A stretch of 64,000 bases of DNA from Dastarcus helophoroides. Lineage: Eukaryota > Arthropoda > Insecta > Coleoptera > Bothrideridae. The position numbers were made by a program, and so were the translations under genes. The stretch covers positions 1,240,001 through 1,304,000 of the forward strand of contig CM053332.1 in assembly GCA_028583605.1 (NCBI GenBank). The letters run 5' to 3'. Positions 21,601 through 32,700 of this stretch are shown here, in pieces. The notes under the pieces are model-generated. The model searched no databases and was not told where the DNA came from. It worked only from the letters and a program-made list of their open reading frames with translations. Position 1 is the stretch's first letter, and each line of letters begins with the position of its first letter.

Positions 21601-24600
21601 AAAGTTTTTGTTGTTCAGATTTTTCCCCAAAATCCATGCCGGTTTTCTTGACTTTAGGTAGCTGGGAAGGTTGGTGCAGTCCGGGAGGATGGGGAATATA
21701 TCGTTTTTGATACATTTTCTCCATTTGTGAATCAGAGCTGACTGTTGTCTCAGGTGGGAAGGGAATGCTCTTTATTTGATTGGATCGGTAACCACTGAAT
21801 AGAAGTGCTCTTACTGGTGTTGGTGATAGGTCGCATAGTTTCATGTAGGTGGGTGTCGATGGTTTTTGTACGGTTGCTGCTTATCCAGCTGAGCAGAAAT
21901 ATTCGGCTACAGAATATGCTAAGGCAAGTGCCAAAGTTCTTAAATCATTTGCGTTTGCACCCCACGAAGTCCTTGCGATGTTGTGCAGAATGTTTTTTCT
22001 GGTCCTCATTTTGGCTGCAGTTTTCCGGATCTGATGTTTGAACGTGAGTGAGTGGTCTAGTGTGGCCCGTATATATTTGGGAAAGCTAATTGTATTTGGC
22101 TGCTTCATTTCTGAGGGTAATCTAGGGTGCATAATTTGCAAATTTATCATTTAAGAGAAAGAGGGTAGCCTCAGTTTTCTCGATATTTGGTTTAGGTCTC
22201 CAAGTATGGAAATATTCCTCTAGTACTTTCAGGTTTATTGTTAGTTGTCTTTCTGTTGTTACTAAGTCGCTGGCATGGCATAAAAGGGCGATGTCGTCTG
22301 CATATATGAAGTTTCTAGCTGCTGTTTGAGGTAGGTCAGGTGTGTAAATATTGAAAAGAATGGGGGCTAACACCTAGGGGTAGCTCTTCATTAATTCTGT
22401 TATTTCGACTTGTCCTTTCCGTCTAAGTGTACTTGTATGTATCTGTTTGCCAGCATGTTATCAAGTGTAACCAGTTTTTTACGTGGTATGATATCGAAAA
22501 ATTTCATTATCAGGCTATTTTGCCATACTGTGTCGTAGGCCGAGGTTAGATCGATAAATACGACTGTGGATTTTTGTCGCTTTTAAAATCCAGTGTCAAT
22601 GTGTGTGTCTAAAACTAGCGCTTCGTTGCTGAAACTCCTGTTCTTCCTAAAGTCAGGTGTACTATGTTCGTTGACTGTATTTATTAAGCGGTTGAGAATT
22701 AATCTTTCTAAGAGTTCACAGCATACACTTAGGAGAGCTATCGGTCGAAAGTCAGCCGTTTGGTTACTCTCTTTGCTTGGTTTTATTACTGCAACAATGT
22801 TGGCATATTTGAAAGATCAAGGCAGTTTTCCAGTTTGTAGGATGTTGGTGAATAGTTTACTGAGCCAAGCCGTTGCTACTGGTCCCAAGTGTTTTAGAAA
22901 TTCGTCCAGACCTCCCGCCTTTCCTAGCTTTATTTATTTTAGTGCTTCTGGCGTTTCTGCACTTATAAAGGGACGTGATAAGTCAGTGTTATTGGCAGTA
23001 ACTAGTTTTTCCTCAAGTTTGTTTTTTATGCCTCTTGTCTTTTGTTTGTTAGCATTGGATGGAGTTCTGGTCAGCTTGATTATCCTACCGGAAATTTGAT
23101 TTACGCTAACAAGACTTTCTTCTTTTCTGCAGATGTGGACCGGTTTCCAATTTCCTAAGCAGGGACCAAGCTCTTGCGCTGGAGTGCTGAAAGTTAATGT
23201 TCTTTATCTTTGTATACCATTTTTCTCATCTGGCTGTATCTGTATCTGAGCATTCTGGGAGTTTATCGGCTACTTCTGCTTTTCCCATATAATCGGTGAC
23301 ACTGTGTCCTTTGGCAATAAGCATTTTATTTAATAAACTAACTGCCAAGGATTTAAAGATTAAATTGTTAGCCAAAAGTCATTGCCCACTTTTGTTACAA
23401 TTACTACGATACATTTAATTTCGGTACCTTACATTAATTCTATATAGTATTTAATCTTTCATTTAACTAATATTACTGAATATAAACAGTATTTAAAGCT
23501 TTCATAAAATATTTTTTATCGCCCTTCATTTATTATTTCAGGGTTGAACAAAATTTAATTTGTTTGACGATTAAAGCTGCTCTTATTAGGTGTACTTAAT
23601 GATTGACGAATAATTCAGTTTCAATGGTGTTACAATTTAAATAATCCATACATTTATACAGTTTGACTTTTTTTCTAAAAACTAGCTTTTTAGGTTTTAA
23701 ACTGATAATTTTGATTTTAATCTTAATATTTCGGTTTAAGCTTGCAATTTAGCCTCATCCTTTTGAGGTTGAAATTAAAAAGTCAAGTATATCATGAATG
23801 CAAGCTTTTACTTAATCTAAGAATTGGACTCATAATTTAAAATCTTAACTCTATCTCCAAATTAATAATAATTGGAACTTGCTATGCAGGCGTTTTGTCT
23901 TAAAAGTTTAACTTATATTTTCGCAATTTTAAGCTGTGCTCAATAATATTATCGAAATGTTGACTTTACTCTAGAAATTTAGACTTTGATACAAAAATGT
24001 AGGACAAAAATAAAAAATTTTATTTATAAATTCGAAGATTTTATCAACCTTAATTTCCGCCGATTTATTTTAATGCTAAGTGCCTACTTTAATCTTGCAA
24101 TTTCGAGTTTACAGATAGATAGGTTCAAAATTTCCATTAAAAATTTAAACTTTACTATAGAATTTTCAGGGTCATAACTTCATCCGAACATTTTGATTGT
24201 AAGATCAAAGTTTTGATTTTATTCTTCTACAAAATTTTAATTTTGTTTTAATTCTGTGGCGTTTCAAAATTCCTTAAATTCGTAATTTTGGCCCTAAACT
24301 ATTTTTGCTTTAAACTTAAAATCTTAAGGTTGAATCTAAATTTAGACTGCAATACATTTTGGCTTTAAATTTTGACTATTTCATTTTTTAGCACAAAAAT
24401 GTCAATGTTTTTTAATTGTAAACTCCATTTGGCACATTGATGTAGAAATTTAACTTTAAAGTTCAAATTATTAACTCTTAGCTCAAACTACACATTTTGA
24501 ATTTAAAATTTAAAAAATTATTTATTTGCAATTTTTGAAATACGCGCTTGTTATTATTTTGTCTACAAGATCCAAGTTTTTATTTTAAACTCAAGATTTT

Positions 24601-27600
24601 CAAATCTGATATCGTAGTAGTTTATATTTCGACCTTAAAATGTTCACACTTTCTTTAAAAATTAAATTTTTAACTCAAATTTTTCTTTTTCTATTGATTT
24701 GATTTTTGTGGTCAAAATTTTTATTATGATTTCCAAAAAAATACAAACTTAAAACTTTTACTTTGAAATTTAAATCTAACTACTTCTTCTTGAAATTAAA
24801 GCCCACCTAAACTTTACTTTACATTAAAAAATTCTCGATTTAGTATCGCACTTTTGCCACTTTAATCTTTTTACTATGAAAGCTTTACTTTTTCTCAATA
24901 CAGAATTTTAGTATTATTTAAATTTCTTATTTTGATCCCAGTAATTTAAACATAAATCTTAAAATTCTTAATTATTTCTTTAAATTTCGACTCTAAGGGT
25001 GGCCCCAAACGTACGAATCTGATTAGGCTTCCGAAAGAGGAATTCCTATTAAGAATTCGTTTGGCAGCGGCACACGCACAGATCCTTGGTTATGTCTTAC
25101 CTTTTGTAGATTTTCATACATTCTAATACCTGAATTGAAAATACTGATCTAGAAATCTAGGTAATCAGATAATACTACAATAATATTAAAAACTCGATTT
25201 TAATCTCGCGATCGCGGCATTATACAGGGTTTTTTAACGAAAAGTAGACACCCTTAATAACTCAAAAACGGAGAATAGCAGAAAAATTTCCAAAAACAGG
25301 TCAATTTTCATTTCAAGGAGGACAACTTTTGGCGTTAAGTTCTTGATGACATCGCTTTCCTCCTTCCCCCCACTCCAACTACCCTAAAAAATTTAAATGG
25401 CAATATGATATATGTAATACTTTATTTAAAAGATATTTTAACTATCTATTCAGTGATGTGCTACATTTAAAATTCGGGCTATTAGTGTTTTAGAAATAGA
25501 CGATTAACCTTTTAGAATAAACTTAGGAAATTTACCGTGGTGGAACAAACTTTTTAAACATTTTCTTGATGATGATGATTGTCGCAGTGACAAGTAGCGC
25601 CAGTAAAATTTTCGGTAAGTTGACTGGCGCTATTTTTCTGGAACTTCTTGATACCACCGTTGATCCACGCTTAACAGAACTACTGGAAAGTGATGAAAAT
25701 TTGCTTGAAAATGAACTAGTTTTTCAGCAAGATGGCGCACCTCCCCCTTCCTGTTCGAAAATTTTTGAACGATCGCTTTCCTGGGCGATGGATTGGAAGA
25801 CGTGGTCCAATCGAATGGCCGGCTAGATCACAAGACCTGTCTCCATTGGATTATTTCTTATGGGGGCATTTGAAATCCAAAGTGTATGCAACACAACCAG
25901 CCGACATTAAAGATCTTTGGCAAAGAATAATAGAAGAATGCCGACAATTGACATTCCAAGTTCTCTCAAATGTTCGTGAACTCTTTCAAAGTCGTCTGTA
26001 TTATTGTATAAAAATTAACGGAGGTCACTTTAAACACTTACTTTAACGGTAATTGCAATGACTTAATCTAGATGAGCAAGAAAAGGTTTACGAAGTTTGT
26101 TCCACCACGGTAAATTTTCTAAGTTTATTCTTAAAGGTTAATCGACTATTTATAAAACACTAAAAGCCCGAATTTTAAATGTAGCACATCACTGAATAGA
26201 TAGTTAAAGTATCTTTCAAATGAAGTATTATTTGGATCGTATTGCTATTTAAATTTTTTTAGGTAGTTGGAGTGGGGGGAAGGGGGAACGCGATGTCATC
26301 AAGAACTTGCCGCCAAAAGTTGTCCCCCTTAAAATAAAAATCAACCTGTTTTTGGAAATGTTTCTGCTATTGTCCGTTTTTGAGTTATTAAGGGTGGCTA
26401 CTTTTCGTTGAAAAACCCTGTATATAAAATGTAAAAAAAATTTGCCTTTCGATTTAAAACCCAAAACTTTAAACTTTAATACTGGGTGAAAAATTTGAAT
26501 TTTATATTCGAAAGTGTTTGGTTTATTTACAAAAATTCAGTTTTTGGATCGAAACTGAATCCTAAAAAAATATTCTATGGTTTTCTGAATATTCAACTTT
26601 CTTTTTTTTAGAATCCAAAGTTAAGAGTGATAATTTAGGAACCAAAACCTGCTTGTATATCGATATGTCGATATTATTTATTTATATAGAAGCTATCAAG
26701 AGGCTTGAGGAGGTGGTAGTCAGATGCTAGTAGGTGTCAGGTGCAAAAGTTTTCGTTGTCCAACTAATTTATTCCTGGAGACGTGTCAAGTTCTCCTGCG
26801 AAATCAATTGATTAAATGCTACAGGAACATGGTGAAATAATTACTTTAACTTATTTTTTTATTAACTGCTCTTGCACATTATATGCGCTTCAGACAACTG
26901 CATTTGGTCACATTGGATTCAGGTCACTAAATCCTCCGTATCGCGCTATCCTGGTGTAGGTTCAGTTTGCGAAAATCTGAACGAGATTTACCATAATACA
27001 TTTACTAAGCTACAATAGTCGTAACGGATCTTGAATTAATTTAGCTTTTTAAAAAGGCTTACCATAATCCAGCAATATTTTCCTTTCCTCGGTGTAGGAT
27101 TGATTTGGAAACATTTTCACCAGCTGTATAGAACATTAGTCAATTCAGTGAGAATAATATTTACAATCACTTTAAATGATCCGCTAAGTATCAATCAAAA
27201 TGTATTGCTTTAATTAATCAAAAAAGCGGCGAGTGAATCTCAAAACGATGATCGCTGTTATTGTACAATTTATATTATCCACAGTTAAATTTGATCTAGG
27301 CTGAGATCATTCACAAACTTTTTTGCAGCATTTCTTAAATTAACTTTAACGGTAATCGTCAAATGAAGAAAAACATTCAAGTCATTATCTTTAAATCCTT
27401 TGACTAAAATATTTAGACAACACGTTAAAGTGTGCCTTCATTATGGATTTCTTTACCTTACAGTTTATTATCTGCCCTATAGAAGTTAAAAAATTAATTT
27501 TGATGAAAAATGTTAGTTATATTGCTTTCGTTTTTTTTAGGAAATGGTTACATTACTACTAGCACTCTAAAAGAGATACTCAAGGAACTTGATGATAAGC

Positions 27601-27761
27601 TAACTAGCGACGAACTAGAAATGATAATACAAGAAATTGATACTGACGGATCTGGTACTGTAGATTTTGATGGTAAGCTGCATCATACGAAGAAGTAAAA
27701 TAATTTTCTTGAGTAAATTTTTGCAGAATTTATGGAAGTTATGACTGGCGGAGATGACTAG
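18613..27761 (+). CDS. TpnC: Troponin C, gene A (six exons)
   Basis: Calcium-sensor subunit of the muscle thin-filament troponin complex. Exons: 18613-18615 (ATG only), 18712-18742, 18941-19084, 19136-19255, 27541-27672, 27727-27761. All junctions fit GT...AG and join to 154 residues, the usual TpnC size. Four EF-hands follow a short start [10 protein letters not shown]. Loop I ([12 protein letters not shown]) lacks the acidic 12th residue. Loop II ([12 protein letters not shown]) is canonical and is formed across the exon 3/4 junction. Loop III ([12 protein letters not shown]) is degenerate. Loop IV ([12 protein letters not shown]) is canonical and spans the last junction. So two sites, II and IV, should bind calcium. 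Intron 4 is 8.3 kb and full of transposons, but no exon is damaged. The start is supported by the same ATG-only exon in the two sister genes. Which muscle type it serves cannot be read from sequence. Confidence 0.93.
19520..19660 (-). repeat. Relic of the ribozyme-bearing repeat, in TpnC-A intron 4
   Basis: Aligns with 62125-62275: both share agctctcatttgagct followed by (c/t)gtcagca, an A-rich stretch with a ta(c)ttaaaaataa-type tract, and further on attttaacatgaataga-like sequence. On the - strand the hammerhead core is damaged, CTGACAA instead of CTGANGA and TAAA instead of GAAA, so no ribozyme activity is expected. Confidence 0.6.
19661..21289. other. Intronic sequence with a small transposase relic
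   Basis: Part of TpnC-A intron 4. Near 19995 a mariner-like terminus (cagggtgtcccgcataaa) occurs. On the - strand at 20410-20335 a WSPRSLIL phrase resembles the WPPRSPDL block of Tc1/mariner transposases. Together these suggest a heavily decayed element. No host exon seen. Confidence 0.4.
21290..23150 (-). pseudogene. Non-LTR retrotransposon (Jockey-like) in TpnC-A intron, reversed
   Basis: Broken pol frame on the - strand. Around 22980-22600 it reads in shifting frames as the start of RT (finger region, ending in a segment with [13 protein letters not shown] near 22540). The 22122-22373 frame holds [14 protein letters not shown] and the active site [10 protein letters not shown]. The 21881-22150 frame continues with [22 protein letters not shown] and a TSWGA...[11 protein letters not shown] block typical of Jockey-type elements. 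21599-21844 and the tail to 21290 hold a Cys/His-rich end. It lies antisense to TpnC-A. The amino-terminal endonuclease is absent, so it is 5'-truncated. A long + strand open frame at 22593-23099 is only its antisense shadow. Confidence 0.8.
23151..25224. repeat. Intronic AT-rich quasi-repeat tract
   Basis: From about 23700 to 24990 the sequence is a long run of loosely repeated phrases of the type aaattttgacttta / ttaaaatttcgactt with no fixed period and no coding frame. Near 24998-25060 a phrase (ggccccaaacgtacgaatctg) resembles the terminal region of the repeat at 36012. No host exon seen. Confidence 0.5.
25225..26420 (+). mobile_element. mariner-like element with ~339-bp terminal inverted repeats
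   Basis: A complete insertion of 1196 bases bounded by TA at 25223-25224 and 26421-26422. The ends start CAGGGTTTTTTAACG and are inverted copies of each other over about 339 bases (25225-25563 and 26082-26420). Between them is a shortened transposase frame. The TA target site and the transposase motifs place it in Tc1/mariner. Long inverted repeats are unusual for the superfamily but occur in some groups. It lies in TpnC-A intron 4. Confidence 0.9.
25566..26046 (+). pseudogene. Truncated, frameshifted mariner-like transposase
   Basis: Carboxy-terminal half of a transposase. The first frame (25566-25826) reaches VFQQDGAPP, which contains the second catalytic Asp. A frameshift at about 25740 moves the continuation to the 25732-26046 frame, which has [18 protein letters not shown] and then [14 protein letters not shown] with the last catalytic Asp, followed by a helical tail. 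The DNA-binding amino end and first catalytic Asp are absent, so the element is non-autonomous. Confidence 0.85.
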
Positions 27762-27845
27762 TTGAAGCCAGATGCAAAGGTCATAAGTGAAAGGGAAAAT
27801 GTTCTTAAATCAGCAGTATTTATGTAAATATATTTCGTTGTTTTA

Positions 27846-27851
27846 AATAAA
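27846..27851 (+). terminator. Polyadenylation signal of TpnC-A
   Basis: AATAAA about 85 bases after the TpnC-A stop codon, followed by a T/G-containing stretch. It is the first such hexamer downstream of the stop. Confidence 0.6.
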
Positions 27852-28634
27852 TATATTAAACTGTTGCTGGCCTTGTTATTGATCTACATAATATTCAAAT
27901 CTTTAACTTTTTATGTTAGCATCAAGCTCGAGTAGATCTACCCTGCACTAGTGATGTAAAGAATATTAGTATTCGCATTCGAATTAGCCAATATTTGCAT
28001 GTCTTTTAATATTCGCATTCGCAAGAAATTATGCGAATATATTGGAAATTTATTTGGCAATAACACGAAACATTATGAAATAATAATGCAACTGTTGTGG
28101 CAGGATTTCTTAAACTGGGGTCCATCGACCCTTGAGGGATAAGCATGTATTAGGATAATAATTAATGCAGTCATTTATCCAGTCCCACCTAATAAAGTAT
28201 TTTTAAATTCCTTTATTTTCTCTTCCTACCAGTTAGTTACAATAAGGAAGGGTGGGATGCTTGCTCTTTCCTGGTTCATGCAGCCAACCAAAATTTTATT
28301 CTCTCAACTACGGAAACTTTTTTAGTTTCCTTTTTGCCGAAAATTAGCACATTTCCTTGGAATTTCAACATTTTCCTAAAATTTTGAATTTTTTCTCAAA
28401 ATTCGTCGTTTTATTTCAAAATTTAGCCATTTCTCAAAATTTAAATTTTTCTAAAAATGTCGATTTTTTTTAAAATTCGTCTGCAAATTTCGACATCTGT
28501 ATCAAACTTAATTCTTTTCTAAAAATTTGGTAAATCTTTTGATAAAATAGTGAAAATTTTTAGAATAATATTTATCTGGAAATTTTAAAAAATATTTTTT
28601 AAAAATTTTTAATCACTCTAGAAAATCGGAAGGG

Positions 28635-29072
28635 TATATATGTTACGGCTAAAATAAATACTTGGTTAGTTTTAAAACTAACCGGCTAGTTTGCAAACTT
28701 TGTAATGGAAAAACTGCTGTTTTGAAAGAATCAGACATTTTCAACAAACTAGCGGATGCCAAGTTGAGAGTTTAGAAACTACCTGGTTATTTACCTAACT
28801 ATTTGCTTTGGTTTATTTATGTTACGGCTAAAATGGATATTTGGTTGATTTTGAAACTAACCAGTTTGCTTTCAAAATAGCTAACGAAGCTGTTATTTTG
28901 AAGGATGCAGTCGTTTTCAGTAAAATAACAGATAATCAGTTGATAGTTTAGAAACTAGCTGGTTGTTGAAAATGGCTGATTCTTTTGAAATAGCACCTAA
29001 TTTACTATGTTTACCAACCAGCTGGTTAGTTTTAAAACTAACCAAGTTTTTATTTTAGCCGTAACATATATA
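28635..29072. mobile_element. MITE with ~48-bp TIRs and an internal partial duplicate
   Basis: The sequence tatatgttacggctaaaata at the left end is repeated inverted at the right end (to 29072), the match extending about 48 bases through a self-complementary ggttagttttaaaactaacc. A second copy of the left end begins at 28821 in direct orientation. The unit is therefore a full copy (28821-29065) preceded by a truncated one (28642-28820). TA-rich flanks fit a TA target site. No coding capacity. Confidence 0.8.
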
Positions 29073-29254
29073 AGCAGTCGCCTTTCCCTCAGTTAGTTAG
29101 TTAGTCAATGAATAAGTTAGTTAATTAAAAAGTGTTAGTGAGTGAATTAGTCAGTTGGTTAAGTTAATTATAATTGTAGTGTCCCGGAATTAGTTTGGAA
29201 ATAAAGTGGTTACAATTTATGCAGTATTAATCTTCGAACCGATAACGCCCAACA
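29073..29254 (+). repeat. Truncated gypsy LTR (3' part) inside the hAT-like element
   Basis: Matches the 3' two-thirds of the LTR at 32645-32993: tataagcagtcgcctttcc, gttagttagtcaat repeats, ggaaataaagtggttacaattta and terminal caaca (to 29254). No primer-binding site follows, so it is an LTR remnant. Confidence 0.7.
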
Positions 29255-29746
29255 ATATTTCTTGTAAATTTCGAAATTGTCAAAATTTAAATGAAAATAA
29301 AAATTTTCAAAGAAATATGTTTAGAAACTGTTTTTTCCCAAATTTGATTTGTTCTATAAATTGCGACTTTTCTTACAAAATTCTCTAAGTCTTAGTGAAA
29401 AAGTCAACATTCGCATTCGTATTCACATTCGCAAATATTGGAAATGGATATTTGCGTTCGCGTTCGCATTCAAGAATATAGTAAAACCAACAATCGTTAC
29501 ATCCCTACTCTGCACAAATACCTTGTTCACTAAGTATTGGCTACGCCTTAAAGTAGGCCCTAAATAATCGTTCAAACAGTTAGCTTTGAAACATCGAAGT
29601 TATTTCAGCTATGTCCTGGTGTAAATAAAAATGAACCATGTTCTATTTTATGTGCCGGTGTCTCCTCTATCTATATACGTGCCAAAATCTGACCAATGAA
29701 CAGTATTGTAAGAAGTGTTTCCTCTGCTGGAGTGGCTTACCTTAAA

Positions 29747-32700
29747 ATGGTAGGTAATTTATTACAGAAATGAACTGAGAAACTCTATTTCCATTTTCCA
29801 GAATGAACTAGATAAGGAACAGTTGTTAAGTGAGTAGAAATGTATTATTTTTTCCCAAATAAAACGACTCAAAAATTTAATATTACAGTGTTGAAATCAA
29901 TTTTCGATGCCTTTGATATTGATAGAAAAGGATACATAGAAACAGAAATGGTTGGTACCATAATGGATATGCTTGGAGCACAATATATCGGAAAGGAGCT
30001 TGAGGTAATCCAAAGTTGTTATATTTGTTTTAGCTTATTGGATTCTAAATCAAATTAAAATTTGGAAAACATCCGCTTTAGAAATGCAGGAATAAGATCC
30101 ATTTAAGATTAATTTGTAAGTGCTCTATTATGGTAATATGTTGTAAGGAAAAACTCTTTACCATTTGTGTAAGATCGACATTTATAAATAACATTCAGCC
30201 TTCCTACCTGATAGAAGTATGAGACATTATTTGTTATTATTACTACTATTATTGATAATAACATTAAGATTCAAACGTTAGAATTTATGCATTAATTTAC
30301 TGATGAATTAGAATATCGAAATGTTTCACATAGTAGAGCCTAAAAATTTAAATTTCTAAAGAATTATTTTTTACAAAATATTAATTTTTGCTGGAAGAAT
30401 ATACCGTGTGCACAAAAAGTTTACCCCTCTAGTGCGCTACTGTCGTTTTATATCTGTTTACATATGTATTTTACTTGATCAATATCTTAAAAAAGGCTAG
30501 TAAACAAATATAATCATAAATATTTTTTTATTGATTTGATTTTTCAAAGAAAAATCTTTTACTTGAATTTTACTTCCGAAATGCCCAAAAAAGCCATTAA
30601 CAAATGCACCTCCTCTTTTTCTGAATTGTACTACAAAATTTTTACGTTAAAGATAAATGCCAGGTTGGCATGTAGGGATCAAGTAAGGAACATACGTGGA
30701 CATGCCAAAAAATGGCTGGAAATTTTTTTGTATACTTGATACGCAAACCCAAACATCTACTTTACTTCCCTTTCTTTCAATGATGCAGTTTCTATTATTT
30801 TTGTTAAGGTTAATGAAAGGTGATTCATTTAGAATAAGGAAGGTCTAAAATCCAGATTGCGGAGATGAGATAGAAATTTCATTGCCAAATTTTGAAGTAA
30901 TTGTAAAGGTTTTATCTGATCAACTTAAAACATTGTAACGTACTTTCGTGTAAGAAATAAGTTGTTTAATATTGCTCACAAAGGGCGTTAATTACATTCT
31001 ACTGGTTTGGTAAATCAAGGTATAATTTTTGCCTGTGTCTAAGGAGAGATGCATATGTACACGATTAGGTAACATTTGATATTTTCTACCCTTACCTTTT
31101 ATTAATTATGAATAAATAACACTTAATTTCGATAAATTTATCCATTCCAAAGATAATTGTTTTTAAATATTTCAATGTATTTCGTATCATTGCAATTTCT
31201 AATCATTAAAATAAAATAAGATATAATATAAACAAGTGTCCTTTAGGACAGATAAAAATCCTGACCTAATTATACCGGGATATTAAAAATTATCTTGGTC
31301 AATGGTGGTTGTGGAATGTAAAACCTGTGTCTTATTTTACATTTTTAAATATGTTTTATTGTGTCAGAATCTGTCAAGTCACTGTGCTGAAATTTTCTAA
31401 TCCAGTTTTTGAATCATACCTCTTACCACAGAGCACAAAATCTTTATGATTGAAGCCTATTTTCGAACGGGTGCGCTAGTTAATGGAAATTGGCAATACA
31501 GTCAACGTTTCTGTTTGGACAATTTTCGGGAGCACTTCCCAAACGTGGCAATATTACAATTTTTATGCGTGCCTCACAAATTGTGTTGAAGTGTTTCGCT
31601 AAACTGGTTGTGTGTCTCATAAAAAAGGTGCTGGTATACTAAGAGTTCGTACAGAAGAAGTTGTCAATAACGTTTGTCAACATATGGAAGAGGAGCCTGC
31701 AAAACCTTTGAAACGTCTATCTCAGAAAATTGGACTTTCTTCTTATGGAACATGTCAGAAGATTTTAAAGAAAAACTTTAACATGCATCCATATAAGATG
31801 CAAGCATATCAAGCTCATCTGCCCGCAGACCCCCCAGACGCCTTGCTTACTGCCATTGGTTTGTCAATAATTTGTGCAACAGCCAAACGATGATGAACTT
31901 CGGCACGGTTATTTCCAGCACGACGGTGCAACAGCACATACTACACGAGAAAATATTGCTTTCCTTCGCGAGCTTTTTGATGACCGGCTGATAAGTTTGC
32001 ATACGGAAGTTGAGTTTCCTCCGAGATCACCTTCTTTGACAATTATGAACTATTTTATATTTCCTTACTTAAAAATCAAAATTTTTGCAACTCCGGTAAA
32101 TAATTTGCAAGAACTGCAACAAAGAATTGTTCAGCAATGTGCAACCATAACGCCAGAAATGCTGCAAAACGCTTTTCACAGCATGAGGATTGTGTATCGA
32201 ACAAAACGGGGGAAATTTCCAACAATTACTGTAATTTAGTTTTTCTTGTTACTAAAACCGTTATTTCATAATTTGTAGTTTATTATTGTTTTACATCTGA
32301 AATAAATAGGTATGAAATTTGTAGGTTATGGATGATGTCAGTGTGACAGTGACATAATTATTTCAAACGTAAAGTAAGACACACGTTTTACATTCCACAA
32401 CCACCCTTGACCAAGATAATTTTTGATATCCCGGTAATAGCAACTGATGTAACGAGAATATTATGCGATTTATAAAAATCAACGACGTTGCCAGGCGAAG
32501 AGGCGTTAGCCGAGTCGTTTGGCCACGTCCGAAATTGTTTAAATCGCCAATAGTCGAGTTGCATTCTAAGCTTTATCGTATCATTGACAACGATGACATA
32601 GAAAAATCAGCAAACTTTTAAAATGAAATTTGTATTTGGGATATTGTAACGAAATATAAATTGTAGAATTTAGTTCGTAAGAAAATTTGCTGGAAAGATC

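Larger units (their letters stand above)
27949..29507. mobile_element. hAT-like non-autonomous element with 8-bp target duplication
   Basis: The 11-bp ends TAGTGATGTAA and TTACATCCCTA are inverted with one mismatch. They are flanked by CCCTGCAC (27941-27948) and CTCTGCAC (29508-29515), an 8-bp target duplication with one change. Short ends plus an 8-bp duplication are the hallmark of the hAT superfamily. Subterminal repeats of the attcgcattcg type occur on both sides (27967-28025, 29410-29470). No transposase is present. A MITE and a gypsy LTR piece sit inside. It occupies most of the spacer between TpnC-A and TpnC-B. Confidence 0.8.

Noticed and set aside
22593..23099. 168-codon open frame on the + strand
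   Set aside because: It is the antisense of the reversed non-LTR RT region and has no signature of its own.
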